Shown: positions 7,062 through 15,851 of the stretch, one piece after another
How positions within the stretch are numbered: position 1 is the stretch's first letter
How the letters are laid out: each line of letters opens with the position of its first letter
From: JBJXGC01 sp046154545
Lineage (GTDB): Bacteria > Chloroflexota > Dehalococcoidia > Tepidiformales > Tepidiformaceae
Assembly (NCBI GenBank): GCA_046154545.1
Contig: JBJXGC010000275.1
Location: 1 to 28,162, forward strand
Reading direction: 5' to 3'
Length of the DNA stretch: 28,162 nt
Program-made: the position numbers and the translations under genes
Notes under the pieces: generated by a model
What the model saw: the letters and a program-made list of their open reading frames with translations, nothing else
Databases searched by the model: none
What the model was told of the DNA's origin: nothing

Positions 7062-7552
7062 GTGACAACGTCATGCGGCGGGCCCGGTACCTCGTGATCG
7101 AATCGCTCTACGAAGCCGACACCTCCAAACACGCCGCCGAGGACGTCTACAACCGCCGGATCGGCGATGCCGCGGAGGCCGAACCCGACCTCGCAGGCCC
7201 CGGCCCGAGCGGCTTCGGACGGGGGATCCTCAGGGGAGTCGTCAAGCGCTGCGACGAATTGGACCGCTACATCCAGGACGGCGCCACCCGATATCCGGTG
7301 GAGACAATGGCCGTCGTTGACCGGAACATTCTCCGGCTTGCAATATGGGAGCTGCTTACCGACAATTCGGCACCGGTCGCCGCCGTGATCAACGAGGCGG
7401 TCGAACTTGCCCACCGCTATGGTGGCGACAGCAGCCCGGGCTTCATCAACGGGGTGCTGCGGACGGTCAGCGAACGAATCCAGGCCGCGCAGGCGGCGAG
7501 CATCGCGCCCATCGAGGCGCTCCCCCCAACCCCGACTTCGCAGGAGTACTAA
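7058..7552 (+). CDS. nusB: Transcription antitermination protein NusB
   Basis: A 164-residue all-helical protein with clear NusB patterns: RRARYLVIESLYEAD at the N-terminus, LRGVVKRCDELDRYI, VETMAVVDRNILRLAIWELL, VAAVINEAVELAHRYGG and FINGVLRTV. NusB binds BoxA RNA with NusE (S10) and promotes rRNA antitermination and folding. The start at 7058 is fixed by the ATGA overlap with fabG; an upstream ATG lies inside fabG. Its place between fabG and acpP is unusual and could link rRNA transcription to lipid synthesis. The C-terminal 25 residues (AQAASIAPIEALPP...) are low-complexity. Confidence 0.92.
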   Translation: MSDNVMRRARYLVIESLYEADTSKHAAEDVYNRRIGDAAEAEPDLAGPGPSGFGRGILRGVVKRCDELDRYIQDGATRYPVETMAVVDRNILRLAIWELLTDNSAPVAAVINEAVELAHRYGGDSSPGFINGVLRTVSERIQAAQAASIAPIEALPPTPTSQEY

Positions 7553-7555
7553 ACC

Positions 7556-7816
7556 TTGGCCACAGTCTTCGAACGGGTCCGCGGTATCGTCGTCGAGCAG
7601 CTCGGCGTGGAAGAGGTCGATGTGACGCCCAGCGCGTCCTTCGTCGATGACCTGAATGCCGACTCGCTCGACCTCGTCGAGCTGATTATGTCCCTCGAAG
7701 AGGAGTTCTCCACGGATGCCGGTGAACTCGAGATCAGCGACGAGGACGCAGAAAAGATCGCTACCGTGCAGGACGCCGTAGACTACTTGAGAGATCACGG
7801 CATCGAGGATAAATAG
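7556..7816 (+). CDS. acpP: Acyl carrier protein
   Basis: An 86-residue acidic helical protein. The phosphopantetheine attachment motif is LNADSLDLVEL with the modified serine at residue 37, and the flanking helices (FERVRGIVVEQLGV; EKIATVQDAVDYL) match bacterial ACPs. It carries growing acyl chains for FabD, FabG and the condensing enzymes. The start is TTG at 7556, supported by the ribosome-binding site AGGAG (7542-7546) and by the conserved N-terminus; no ATG or GTG is available. It starts 3 bp after nusB. Confidence 0.95.
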   Translation: MATVFERVRGIVVEQLGVEEVDVTPSASFVDDLNADSLDLVELIMSLEEEFSTDAGELEISDEDAEKIATVQDAVDYLRDHGIEDK

Positions 7817-7859
7817 CCTGCCGTCACGGCCGGCCTTCGCTTGCCAGGGAGGATGACGC

Positions 7860-8315
7860 ATGCAGTTCCTCGGCGTTGGCTGGCAGGAGATCGCGGTCGT
7901 TATGTTCCTCATGCTCGTCTTTGTCGGGCCTGAGCGGATGCCCCGCGTGGCCTATCAGATCGGCCGTGCCGTGCGCACCATGCAGCAGTACGCCCGCGCC
8001 GTCCGTGATGAATTCAGCGAAGAGATCGCCTACGTCGAAGAGCAGTACAAGACGGTCAAAGGCGAAGTCGAAGGCGCCCGGACAGAGCTTCGCGACCAGC
8101 AGCAGAAGTTCAACGCCGAGATGCGCGATGTGACGGCGCCACTCCAGGAACTCCCCGCCCTCGCCTCCGAAGTCAACGAATCGGTCTCAAACGTCGTCAA
8201 CATCGCCGACCGCCAGCCGCTGGCGGCCGGCGCCGAGAACCTCCTGCTCCCGAGCGGCGCCCCCTCACCCACCCCTGCGGAGGCGGACAACAGCCAGCCG
8301 CCGTTGGTGTTCTGA
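7860..8315 (+). CDS. tatA: Twin-arginine translocase TatA/TatB-family subunit
   Basis: A 151-residue protein with one N-terminal membrane segment (about 8-24, IAVVMFLMLVFVG), the hinge GPERMPRVAYQIGRAV, then a long charged amphipathic helix and a disordered Pro/Ala-rich tail. The GPER hinge resembles TatB more than TatA, and no second TatA-like gene is nearby, so it may serve both roles as in minimal Tat systems. With TatC, 1 bp downstream, it forms the pore that exports folded proteins carrying twin-arginine signals. The ATG at 7860 has a strong ribosome-binding site (GGGAGGA). Confidence 0.87.
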   Translation: MQFLGVGWQEIAVVMFLMLVFVGPERMPRVAYQIGRAVRTMQQYARAVRDEFSEEIAYVEEQYKTVKGEVEGARTELRDQQQKFNAEMRDVTAPLQELPALASEVNESVSNVVNIADRQPLAAGAENLLLPSGAPSPTPAEADNSQPPLVF

Positions 8316-8316
8316 G

Positions 8317-9114
8317 ATGAGTATCGAGGCAGCAGGACCGCAAGAACCCACGCTCCACGCCGTCCCCGTCCGCGAGGGCGGCCCGGAGATGACCCTCGTC
8401 GAACACCTGCTCGAATTGCGCGGTCGTGCGATCAAGTCGGCCGTGGCCCTCGCTCTCGGGCTCATCTTCTGCGCCTTTTTCTGGGAGACGATCCTCGGCT
8501 GGCTCGTCGCGCCTGCCCGCCAGGACTTCCCGGACTTCCGGCTTGCGAGTTTCTCACCGGTCGACCGCATCGGGATCATCTTCAAGATCATCCTCTATGG
8601 CGGCCTGATCGTCTCCTCACCCATCATCCTCTACCAGGTGCTGGCCTTCGTCCTCCCCGGGCTCACGCCGCGGGAGAAGAAGATGCTCGCGCCAGGCGTC
8701 ATCGGTGGCCTCGTCTTCCTCGCCGGAGGCATGGCATTCGCCTACTGGATCATCCTCCCCGCCTCGCTCGGATTCCTCCTCGGCATCGGCGACGAGAACT
8801 TCAATAACGTCACGGGCGGTAAGGAGTACATCGACTTCGTCACCCGGATCGTCTTCTGGGTCGGAATCGCCTTCGAGATGCCGATCGTGATCGCACTCAT
8901 CGCCCGCCTCGGCGTCGTCCGGGCGCGGCAGCTGCTTGGCTTCTGGCGCTATGCGATCGTGATCGTGGCGCTCATCGCTGCCTTCATCACCCCCACGCCT
9001 GACCCGCTCAATATGTCGCTCGTCATGGGGCCCCTCTTCGGGCTCTACTTCGTCGGGATCCTCTTCGCCTGGATCGTCCAGCGTCCGAAGACGCCAGAGA
9101 CGCAGACGGCGTGA
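8317..9114 (+). CDS. tatC: Sec-independent protein translocase TatC
   Basis: A 265-residue polytopic membrane protein with six predicted membrane segments. Family signatures are MTLVEHLLELRGRAIKSAVAL at the cytoplasmic N-terminus (binding the twin-arginine signal), FSPVDRIGIIFKIILYGGLIVSSPIILYQV, FVLPGLTPREKK, and AFITPTPDPLNMSLVMGPLFGLYFVGI. It is the signal-recognising core of the Tat translocase. The start is set by the 1-bp gap to tatA. Its stop overlaps the next gene's GTG (GTGA), so export and DNA-repair genes share a transcript. Confidence 0.95.
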   Translation: MSIEAAGPQEPTLHAVPVREGGPEMTLVEHLLELRGRAIKSAVALALGLIFCAFFWETILGWLVAPARQDFPDFRLASFSPVDRIGIIFKIILYGGLIVSSPIILYQVLAFVLPGLTPREKKMLAPGVIGGLVFLAGGMAFAYWIILPASLGFLLGIGDENFNNVTGGKEYIDFVTRIVFWVGIAFEMPIVIALIARLGVVRARQLLGFWRYAIVIVALIAAFITPTPDPLNMSLVMGPLFGLYFVGILFAWIVQRPKTPETQTA

Positions 9115-9815
9115 ACCGGGAACCCTGGGCCGAGGAACTGTACGGGCGCGTACGGGGCTGTACGAACTGCGCCCTCGCCAACACCCGCACGCTCGCCGTG
9201 CCCGGCGAAGGGCCGCTCGATGCCGAAGTGATGTTCATCGGCGAGGCGCCCGGCGCGAATGAGGACAAGGAGGGCCGGCCCTTTGTCGGTGCCGCCGGCC
9301 GCTTCCTTGAAGAGCTTCTGGCGGCAGCGGGACTTACAAGGCAGACTGTCTACATCTGTAACGTGTTGAAGTGCCGCCCGCCCGCGAATCGCGACCCGCT
9401 CCCCGTCGAGATCGACGCCTGTCGCGACTATCTCGACGAACAGATCGACCTCATCGACCCCCTCGTCATCGTCACCCTTGGCCGCTTTTCGATGGCGAAG
9501 TTCTTCCCCAACCAGACGATCTCGCGCATCCACGGCCGGCCACGAGAGACGGCCGGCATGTTTTACGTCCCGATGTACCACCCGGCGGCCGCCCTCCACC
9601 AGGGCAACCTCCGCGAGGTCATGCTGGACGACTTCCGCCAGCTCCCCGATCTGGTGGACCGTGCCAGGAACCGCCGCGCGCGGGGAACCAGCACGGCCCA
9701 CGAACTGGCGGCGCCACACTCCACCACAGCCGCACTCCCGGCCACCGGCATCCCTCGAGGCGCCGACACCGAACCCCCAACAGCGGCCGGACCAACCCAG
9801 ATTCCACTTCTTTAA
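9111..9815 (+). CDS. udg: Type 4 uracil-DNA glycosylase (4Fe-4S)
   Basis: A 234-residue protein. The iron-sulfur ligands are C17, C20, C88 and C104. The active-site motif GEAPGANEDKEGRPFVG begins at G44, and motif 2 is the HPAAAL near residue 158, both typical of family 4 (UDGa). The enzyme removes uracil from DNA produced by cytosine deamination, starting base-excision repair; family 4 is common in thermophiles, Chloroflexota and Actinobacteria. The GTG start overlaps the tatC stop. The last 45 residues are a Pro/Thr/Ala-rich tail unlike the family core and probably disordered. Confidence 0.92.
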   Translation: MNREPWAEELYGRVRGCTNCALANTRTLAVPGEGPLDAEVMFIGEAPGANEDKEGRPFVGAAGRFLEELLAAAGLTRQTVYICNVLKCRPPANRDPLPVEIDACRDYLDEQIDLIDPLVIVTLGRFSMAKFFPNQTISRIHGRPRETAGMFYVPMYHPAAALHQGNLREVMLDDFRQLPDLVDRARNRRARGTSTAHELAAPHSTTAALPATGIPRGADTEPPTAAGPTQIPLL

Positions 9816-9830
9816 GCAGGCAGTAGACAC

Positions 9831-11486
9831 ATGGCTGATATGGCCTTACGCGTTATCCCACTCGGCGGCCTCGGCGAAATCGGCCGCAACATGATGCTCT
9901 TCGAATACGGCGACGACATCATCGTCGTCGATGTCGGCCTCATGTTCCCGGAAGAAGAGATGCTCGGCGTCGATCTCGTCATACCCGACTTCACCTACCT
10001 GCGGGAGCACAAAGAGAAGCTGCGCGCCGTCTTCCTGACGCATGGGCACGAAGACCACGTCGGCGCCCTTCCCTACTTCCTCCGCGAGTTCAAGTGCCCG
10101 ATCTACAGCACCCGGCTGACGGACGGGCTGGTGCGGGTCAAGCTCAACGAACACCGGCTGCTGCAGAACACCGAGATGCACGTCGTTGAAACCGGGACCA
10201 TTACGAAGGCCGGCATCTTCGAAGTCGAGTTCTTCCCGGTCGCCCACAGCATCCCCGACGCCTGCGGGCTGATCATCCGCACGCCGCTCGGGCCAATCGT
10301 CCATACGGGCGATTTCAAAATCGATCACACGCCCGTGATGGACCAGCACACCGACCTCATCCGGCTCGCCCAGGTCGGGGCCGAGGGCTGCCTCCTCCTC
10401 CTCGCCGACTCCACCTACGCTGAGCAGGAGGGCTACACCCCGAGCGAACAGCTCGTCGGCGAAGCCCTGCGGAACATCCTCGTGAACGCCAAGGGCCGCG
10501 TCATCATCGCCACCTTCGCCTCCCTCATCGCCCGCATCCAGCAGGTCGTTGACGCCGCCGTCTTCACGAACCGCAAGGTCTTCGTCACCGGGCGTTCGAT
10601 GATCGACAACACCGCCATGGCCCGCCAACTCGGGTACCTTAACGTGCCCGACGGCGTCATCATCGGCGTCGAGGAGATGCGGAACACCCCCGCCCACCGC
10701 CTCGTCATCGTCACCACCGGCAGCCAGGGCGAGCCCACGAGCGCCCTCACGAAGATGGCCAATGGTGACCACCGCCACGTCGCCATCCTGGCCGGCGATA
10801 CCGTCGTCCTCTCCGCCACGGCCATCCCCGGAAACGAGCAGGCCGTCTACCGGAACGTGGACAATCTCTTCCGCCTCGGCGCCGACGTTATGTACAACCG
10901 CGTCGCCAACATCCACGTCCGCGGCCATGCCAGCCGCGAAGAACTCAAGATCATCCAGGGCCTCCTCCAACCCGAGTACTTCGTCCCCATCCACGGCGAA
11001 TACCGCCACCTTGTCGTCCATTCCAAACTGGCGGAATCCGTCGGCGTCCCGATCGGCAACGCCTTCGTCATGACCGATGGCGATGTCCTCGAAATCGACG
11101 AGAACTCCGCACGCCTGGCCGGCCGCGTCGCCGCCAGCTACGTCTACGTCGATGGCCTCGGCATTGGCGACGTCGATCAGCACATCCTCCGCGATCGCGC
11201 TCACCTCTCGACCGACGGCGTCGTCGTCGTCATCACGAACATCGATAAGCAGACCGGGCATCTTATCGGCGCTCCCGAGATCCTCAGCCGCGGCTTCGTC
11301 GATGTCGAGGAGCGGGAAGACCTGCTCGATCGCAGCAAGCAAGTGGCGGTCAAAGCCCTCCAGGGTGCCGACCACATCGCCGAGATCGGTGACGTGAACG
11401 GGCGGGTAAGGGACGCATTAAGCAAGTTCTTGTACGATGAGACACGCCGGCGGCCGATGGTGCTGACGGTGACTATCGAAGTTTGA
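9831..11486 (+). CDS. rnj: Ribonuclease J
   Basis: A 551-residue metallo-beta-lactamase/beta-CASP nuclease of standard RNase J length. Features: IPLGGLGEIGRNMMLFEY at the N-terminus, the zinc motif HGHEDH (71-76), VAHSIPDACG, HTGDFKID, the beta-CASP segment with TTGSQGEP, VRGHASREELK, and PEYFVPIHGEYRH with the last metal ligand. RNase J has endonuclease and 5'-3' exonuclease activity and matures and degrades mRNA and rRNA. It starts 15 bp after the glycosylase gene. RNase J next to ftsK is a conserved order in Actinobacteria and Chloroflexota. Confidence 0.96.
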   Translation: MADMALRVIPLGGLGEIGRNMMLFEYGDDIIVVDVGLMFPEEEMLGVDLVIPDFTYLREHKEKLRAVFLTHGHEDHVGALPYFLREFKCPIYSTRLTDGLVRVKLNEHRLLQNTEMHVVETGTITKAGIFEVEFFPVAHSIPDACGLIIRTPLGPIVHTGDFKIDHTPVMDQHTDLIRLAQVGAEGCLLLLADSTYAEQEGYTPSEQLVGEALRNILVNAKGRVIIATFASLIARIQQVVDAAVFTNRKVFVTGRSMIDNTAMARQLGYLNVPDGVIIGVEEMRNTPAHRLVIVTTGSQGEPTSALTKMANGDHRHVAILAGDTVVLSATAIPGNEQAVYRNVDNLFRLGADVMYNRVANIHVRGHASREELKIIQGLLQPEYFVPIHGEYRHLVVHSKLAESVGVPIGNAFVMTDGDVLEIDENSARLAGRVAASYVYVDGLGIGDVDQHILRDRAHLSTDGVVVVITNIDKQTGHLIGAPEILSRGFVDVEEREDLLDRSKQVAVKALQGADHIAEIGDVNGRVRDALSKFLYDETRRRPMVLTVTIEV

Positions 11487-11570
11487 ACGGGCTGGTGTCG
11501 AGGCCAGCCTGATCCAGGGCCAGGTGCGCTTCGCGGGGTGCGTACGCTGGCGAAGAAGGAGTGTGTGCCT

Positions 11571-13991
11571 ATGGCGGCACGCGCACGGACCCGGCCCCGC
11601 GCCGCCCGCCACCGCGCCGCGAAGCGGGGCAAGCCGTTCTACCGGCGGCTCTCGATCGACAACGACGCCTGGATCTGGGCGCTAGGTTGCGTCGTCTTCC
11701 TCGCAGCCGTCGTCTTCCTCGTCGATGTGCCCGCGATCCTCGCGGCCGTCCGCGACTGGTTGCTCGAGACGTTCGGCCTTGCCCTCGCCGTCATCACCGG
11801 CTGGCTTGTGGCCGCATATTGGGCCTGGCGGCGACGCCTCGCAAAGGACCACAAGCTGTTCGCCCAGAAGGCCGCGGGCGTTATCGCCCTCGGCCTCTTC
11901 GCCTGGGGCGCTCTCTCCCTCAACCACGCCGACTGGTCCCTCGGGGCGGTCCACTTCAAGGACGTCACGCTCGGCGGCGAAGTCGGCCAGGCCCTGACCC
12001 GCGGCTTCCTCGGCAAGCTCGCCTGGCTGAGCGCCCTCATCCTCGCCATGGCGCTGCTCGCACCACGGCCCTCGCGGTGGCTCGCCCGCAATCTGCCCCT
12101 CTGGATGGAGACCGCCTGGGAGCGCCGCTGGCCCCATCGCGCCCTTGGCGCCGCCGGGCGGCTGGTCAGCTTCGCCTTCTCCCGGCCCGCTGCCCAGACA
12201 GACCGCGAGCCGCACACCGTCATCGGCGCGTCGCTGCGCGCCCGCCTCGACCCACCCGCGGAAAGCCCGATCGAGACCATCCCCGCGATCTTCCGGCCCT
12301 CGATCGACCCCTCGGCGCCCAGCGCACCGGCGGTCGCTGTCGCTCCCGCGCCCGCCGAGCCGCTCTGGCAGCCACCGCTCGACGCACCTGTTGATGACGA
12401 CGAAGGCCCGGATGAGCCGACCCAGCTCGGCCTCGACCTGGCGAACCCGCACAACAAGTGGCAGTACCCGTCCGTGGACCTGCTCAACGTGCCGATCCCG
12501 AGCGTCCACCGCAAACACGACAACGCCGCCCGCGCCCAACTCATCGTCGATACGCTCGCGAGCTTCGGCGTCGATGCCGCGGTCGTCGAGATCAACGAAG
12601 GCCCCACCGTCACCCAGTTCGGCGTCGAGCCCGGCTGGGAGGTGCGCTATCGCGACCTTGCCTTGAAGGACGAGACCGGCAAGACACTCCTCGGCGGCGA
12701 CGGCCGGGCGCGCACAGAGCGTGTCGAGGTTTCACGCACGCGCGTCCGGGTGAACAAGATCACCGCCCTCCAAAACGACCTCGCCCTCTCCCTGGCCGCG
12801 CCGAGCCTGCGGATCGAGGCGCCCGTCCCGGGGAGGGCGATCGTGGGCATCGAAGTGCCGAACGACTCGGCCACCGTGGTCACCCTCCGGAGCGTGATGG
12901 AGACGAAGGAGTACAACGACCAGCTCCGCAAGTCGAAGCTCACCCTCGCCCTCGGTCGCGGCGTCTCCGGCGTGCCCGTGGTCGCGGACCTCGGAAAGAT
13001 GCCCCATCTCCTCATCGCCGGCGCCACAGGCAGCGGCAAGAGCGTCTGCATCAACTCCATCATCAGCGGCATCATGATGAACGCCTCGCCCGAAGAGGTA
13101 CGCTTCGTCCTCGTTGACCCGAAGCGCGTCGAGCTCACGCCCTACAGCAGCATCCCCCACCTCGCCTTCAGCGAGGTGATCGTCGATATGGACAAGGTCG
13201 TGGGCGCCCTCCAGGCCGTGATCGCGGAGATGGAATCACGCTATAAGAAGTTCGCCAGCGTTGCCGTCCGCAATATCGAGACCTACAACAAGCACCCCCG
13301 TGTCCTCAAGAAGATCCCGTACTGGGTCGTGGTCATCGACGAGCTTGCCGACCTGATGATGGTCGCAGCCTTCGAGGTGGAGAAGCTCATCTGCCGGTTG
13401 GCCCAGCTCGCCCGTGCGACCGGGATCCACCTCGTCGTAGCCACCCAGCGGCCGTCCGTCGATGTCGTCACCGGCCTCATCAAGGCGAACTTCCCCACCC
13501 GCATCGCCTTCGCGGTCACCTCGATGACCGATTCGCGCACCATCCTCGACATGGGTGGGGCCGAGAAGCTCCTTGGCCGTGGCGACATGCTCTATATGCC
13601 CACCGACGCGGCCAAGCCCGTCCGCATCCAGGGCGTCTACCTGTCAGATGCGGAGGTCGAACGCCTCGTCGAGTTCTGGACCGATGACCGCTTCAGTGAA
13701 CTCGTGCCGGAGCGCGCCGACGACCTCCTCGAACAGGCGCTCATTGAAGCGAACGGAGGCGATCCCGACCTCGACATCGAGACTGACGACCCCCTGATGG
13801 AGCAGGCCCGGCAGCTCACAATGGGCCACAGCCGCGTATCGCCGTCCCTCTTTCAGCGCCGCCTCCGTATCGGTTATGTGAAGGCACTCAAAATCCTCGA
13901 GCTTCTCGAAGCGGAGGGACTGATCTCCGAGAGCGAAGGCGGGGAGTCGCGCCGCGTCCTCCAGGCGACCGCCTTCAATGTGCTGGACTGA
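11571..13991 (+). CDS. ftsK: DNA translocase FtsK/SpoIIIE
   Basis: An 806-residue protein. A basic N-terminus is followed by four membrane segments (roughly residues 25-180), a Pro/Ala-rich linker (about 210-285), and the ATP motor. Walker A is GATGSGKS (484-491) and Walker B is WVVVIDELADLMM. The sequence VATQRPSVDVVTGLIKANFPTRIAF is diagnostic. The C-terminal gamma winged-helix domain (LTMGHSRVSPSLFQRRLRIGY) reads orientation sequences (KOPS/SRS type). It pumps DNA at the division septum. The ATG at 11571 is chosen because AAGGAG lies 9 bp upstream; a GTG at 11538 would add 11 residues. Confidence 0.95.
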   Translation: MAARARTRPRAARHRAAKRGKPFYRRLSIDNDAWIWALGCVVFLAAVVFLVDVPAILAAVRDWLLETFGLALAVITGWLVAAYWAWRRRLAKDHKLFAQKAAGVIALGLFAWGALSLNHADWSLGAVHFKDVTLGGEVGQALTRGFLGKLAWLSALILAMALLAPRPSRWLARNLPLWMETAWERRWPHRALGAAGRLVSFAFSRPAAQTDREPHTVIGASLRARLDPPAESPIETIPAIFRPSIDPSAPSAPAVAVAPAPAEPLWQPPLDAPVDDDEGPDEPTQLGLDLANPHNKWQYPSVDLLNVPIPSVHRKHDNAARAQLIVDTLASFGVDAAVVEINEGPTVTQFGVEPGWEVRYRDLALKDETGKTLLGGDGRARTERVEVSRTRVRVNKITALQNDLALSLAAPSLRIEAPVPGRAIVGIEVPNDSATVVTLRSVMETKEYNDQLRKSKLTLALGRGVSGVPVVADLGKMPHLLIAGATGSGKSVCINSIISGIMMNASPEEVRFVLVDPKRVELTPYSSIPHLAFSEVIVDMDKVVGALQAVIAEMESRYKKFASVAVRNIETYNKHPRVLKKIPYWVVVIDELADLMMVAAFEVEKLICRLAQLARATGIHLVVATQRPSVDVVTGLIKANFPTRIAFAVTSMTDSRTILDMGGAEKLLGRGDMLYMPTDAAKPVRIQGVYLSDAEVERLVEFWTDDRFSELVPERADDLLEQALIEANGGDPDLDIETDDPLMEQARQLTMGHSRVSPSLFQRRLRIGYVKALKILELLEAEGLISESEGGESRRVLQATAFNVLD

Positions 13992-14000
13992 TAGACTGCG

Positions 14001-15812
14001 ATGAGCGTTATGAAGACCATCCCGAGACTGCTGCGCCGCACCGATGCTGGCGAAACGGCCGCGATTGAGCCACCGCGTGAGACCTGCCTCTCCTGCGGGG
14101 CCGACTTCGCGGGGTCCCGTTCCTACGAGCGGTACCGCGTCTGCCATAGCTGCGGCTTCCACTTCCACCTGAACGCGCAGGAACGGGTGGCCACGATGCT
14201 CGATCCTGGCACGTTCCACGAAGTGGACCGCGGGGTCACCTCGATCGACCCCATCTCCTTCTCCGGCCGCCAGTCTTACCGCCATCGTGTCATCAACAGC
14301 CAGCGGCGCACGGGCCTGGCTGAGGCCGCCTACACGGGCACGGGCACCCTCTTCGGACGTGACGTCGTGATCACCGTGCTCGACTTTTCGTTCCTTGGCG
14401 GGTCGATCGGCGTCGCCGCCGGCGAACGCATCGCCCGCGCCTTCGAGAAGGCGACGGCCCGCCGCACGCCGGTCGTGTCTGTGCTTTCTACCTCCGGCAC
14501 GCGCATGCAGGAGGGCATCCTCGCCCTCATGCAAATGCCACGCGTCGCCACCGCCGCCCTTCGTCACAGCCGGGCCGGGCTCCCCCACGTCGCCGTCCTC
14601 ACCGACCCGACGACCGGGTCGGCCTACTCCGGTTTCGTGAACATGGCGGATTACGTCATGGCGGAGCCGAACGCCCTCGTCGGCTATGCGGCGCTCCGTG
14701 TCCTCGAGGAGCAGGAAGGGCACCAGCTGCCGAAGGGCGCACATACCTCCGAATCGCACGCGGCGCATGGATTGATCGACGCCGTCGTGCCCCGGGCGCA
14801 GCTTCGCGACTCCGTGGCCCTCCTTCTGGACCTCTTGATGAGCGACTACCGGCTCAGCAGCCGGGCCGGCGCGCGCGAAGCACGCATCGGCCACACCTTG
14901 CGTGGCGCGCTTCAGCAGCTCGAACTGTCCCGCCATCAGCAGCGCCCCACCGCCGCGGACCTCATCCAGGGCATGACCGTGGGCTTCACCGCCCTCCGCG
15001 GCGACCGCCTCGGGACCGACGACCCGGCGATCATCGCCGGCTTCGCATCACTCGGGGGCGAGGCCGTGGCGCTCATCGGGCAGGTCCGATCGCCGGCCAG
15101 TGAAGTGGGCTGGATAACGGCCGGCGGCTTCCGGAAGGCGACCCGCGCCATGCGCCTCGCTGCCAAGTTCGAATTGCCAGTGATCACCCTGATCGATACG
15201 GCCGGCGCCGACCCCTCGCTCGACGGTGAACAGGAAGGCCTCGGCCATGCCATCGCCGAGTGCCTGGCGACGATGCTCGAACTCCCCGTCCCCACGATCG
15301 CCGTGATCACGGGCGAGGGGAACTCGGAGGGCGCCGTCGCCATGGCCGCCGCCGACCGCGTCCTCATGCTGGACAACGCGGTGTACGAAGTCATCCGGCC
15401 GGAAGACGCCGCTCGCATCCTCTACGGCGAGGCCGGGAGGGCAGGCGAGATGGCCGAGCGCTTGCGCATGACATCGCATGACTGCATCCGCCTGCACATC
15501 GCCGACGCCGCCGTGCCCGAGCCCGGCGACGGCGCCCACACCGACCACCGCGAAGCCGCCCGGCTCCTCAGCCGCTCTATCCTGCGCGAGCTGACAAAGA
15601 TCCAGAACCAGAGCCCCAAACGCAGGCTGGAACGGCGCTACTCGCGGTACCGGCACACCGGTTCCACCCGGGCCCGGTGGCGGGGGACCATCGAGCGCCG
15701 GCTCGCCCACCTCTACGACCGGATCGGCGGGACCTGGGATCGCGTGCGCGGCCGCACCGTTGACCTTCGCCGCAAAGGTGAATTCGGAGATACTCCAGAC
15801 ATCCCGGTCTGA
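14001..15812 (+). CDS. accDA: Fused acetyl-CoA carboxylase carboxyltransferase, beta-alpha (AccD-AccA)
   Basis: A 603-residue fusion. Residues 1-283 are AccD-like with the zinc ribbon C29, C32, C48, C51 and YTGTGTLFGRDVVITVLDFSFLGGSIG. Residues about 300-560 are AccA-like (GFTALRGDRLGTDDPAII, GGFRKATRAMRLAAKF, LIDTAGADP, RVLMLDNAVYEVI). The last 45 residues are basic. The enzyme would transfer carboxyl from carboxybiotin to acetyl-CoA, giving malonyl-CoA for FabD. Several conserved glycines differ: AccD SGGARMQEG reads TSGTRMQEG (164-172), TTGG reads TTGS (204-207), and AccA GEGGSGGA reads GEGNSEGA (438-445). The biotin carboxylase and carrier genes are not in the window. It starts 9 bp after ftsK with a poor ribosome-binding site; an ATG at 14010 is an alternative. 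Confidence 0.88.
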   Translation: MSVMKTIPRLLRRTDAGETAAIEPPRETCLSCGADFAGSRSYERYRVCHSCGFHFHLNAQERVATMLDPGTFHEVDRGVTSIDPISFSGRQSYRHRVINSQRRTGLAEAAYTGTGTLFGRDVVITVLDFSFLGGSIGVAAGERIARAFEKATARRTPVVSVLSTSGTRMQEGILALMQMPRVATAALRHSRAGLPHVAVLTDPTTGSAYSGFVNMADYVMAEPNALVGYAALRVLEEQEGHQLPKGAHTSESHAAHGLIDAVVPRAQLRDSVALLLDLLMSDYRLSSRAGAREARIGHTLRGALQQLELSRHQQRPTAADLIQGMTVGFTALRGDRLGTDDPAIIAGFASLGGEAVALIGQVRSPASEVGWITAGGFRKATRAMRLAAKFELPVITLIDTAGADPSLDGEQEGLGHAIAECLATMLELPVPTIAVITGEGNSEGAVAMAAADRVLMLDNAVYEVIRPEDAARILYGEAGRAGEMAERLRMTSHDCIRLHIADAAVPEPGDGAHTDHREAARLLSRSILRELTKIQNQSPKRRLERRYSRYRHTGSTRARWRGTIERRLAHLYDRIGGTWDRVRGRTVDLRRKGEFGDTPDIPV

Positions 15813-15815
15813 GTG

Positions 15816-15851
15816 ACGTGGCCTTCGGCCGCGGGCCAAGCGAGGCCACGT
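15816..15851 (+). repeat. 8-bp inverted repeat spanning the TSUP start codon
   Basis: ACGTGGCC (15816-15823) and GGCCACGT (15844-15851) are exact complements separated by a GC-rich 20-nt loop. The left arm lies just after the accDA stop and the right arm includes the first two bases of the GTG start at 15850. In mRNA it could restrict initiation on the permease gene. Confidence 0.4.

Noticed and set aside
9846..11375. Long antisense ORF (509 codons) opposite RNase J
   Set aside because: It is the acidic mirror of a GC-rich coding frame; RNase J on the plus strand has complete catalytic motifs and the antisense product has no recognisable domain.
13644..14936. Minus-strand ORF spanning the end of ftsK and the start of accDA
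   Set aside because: Antisense shadow; both sense genes are supported by motifs and spacing.
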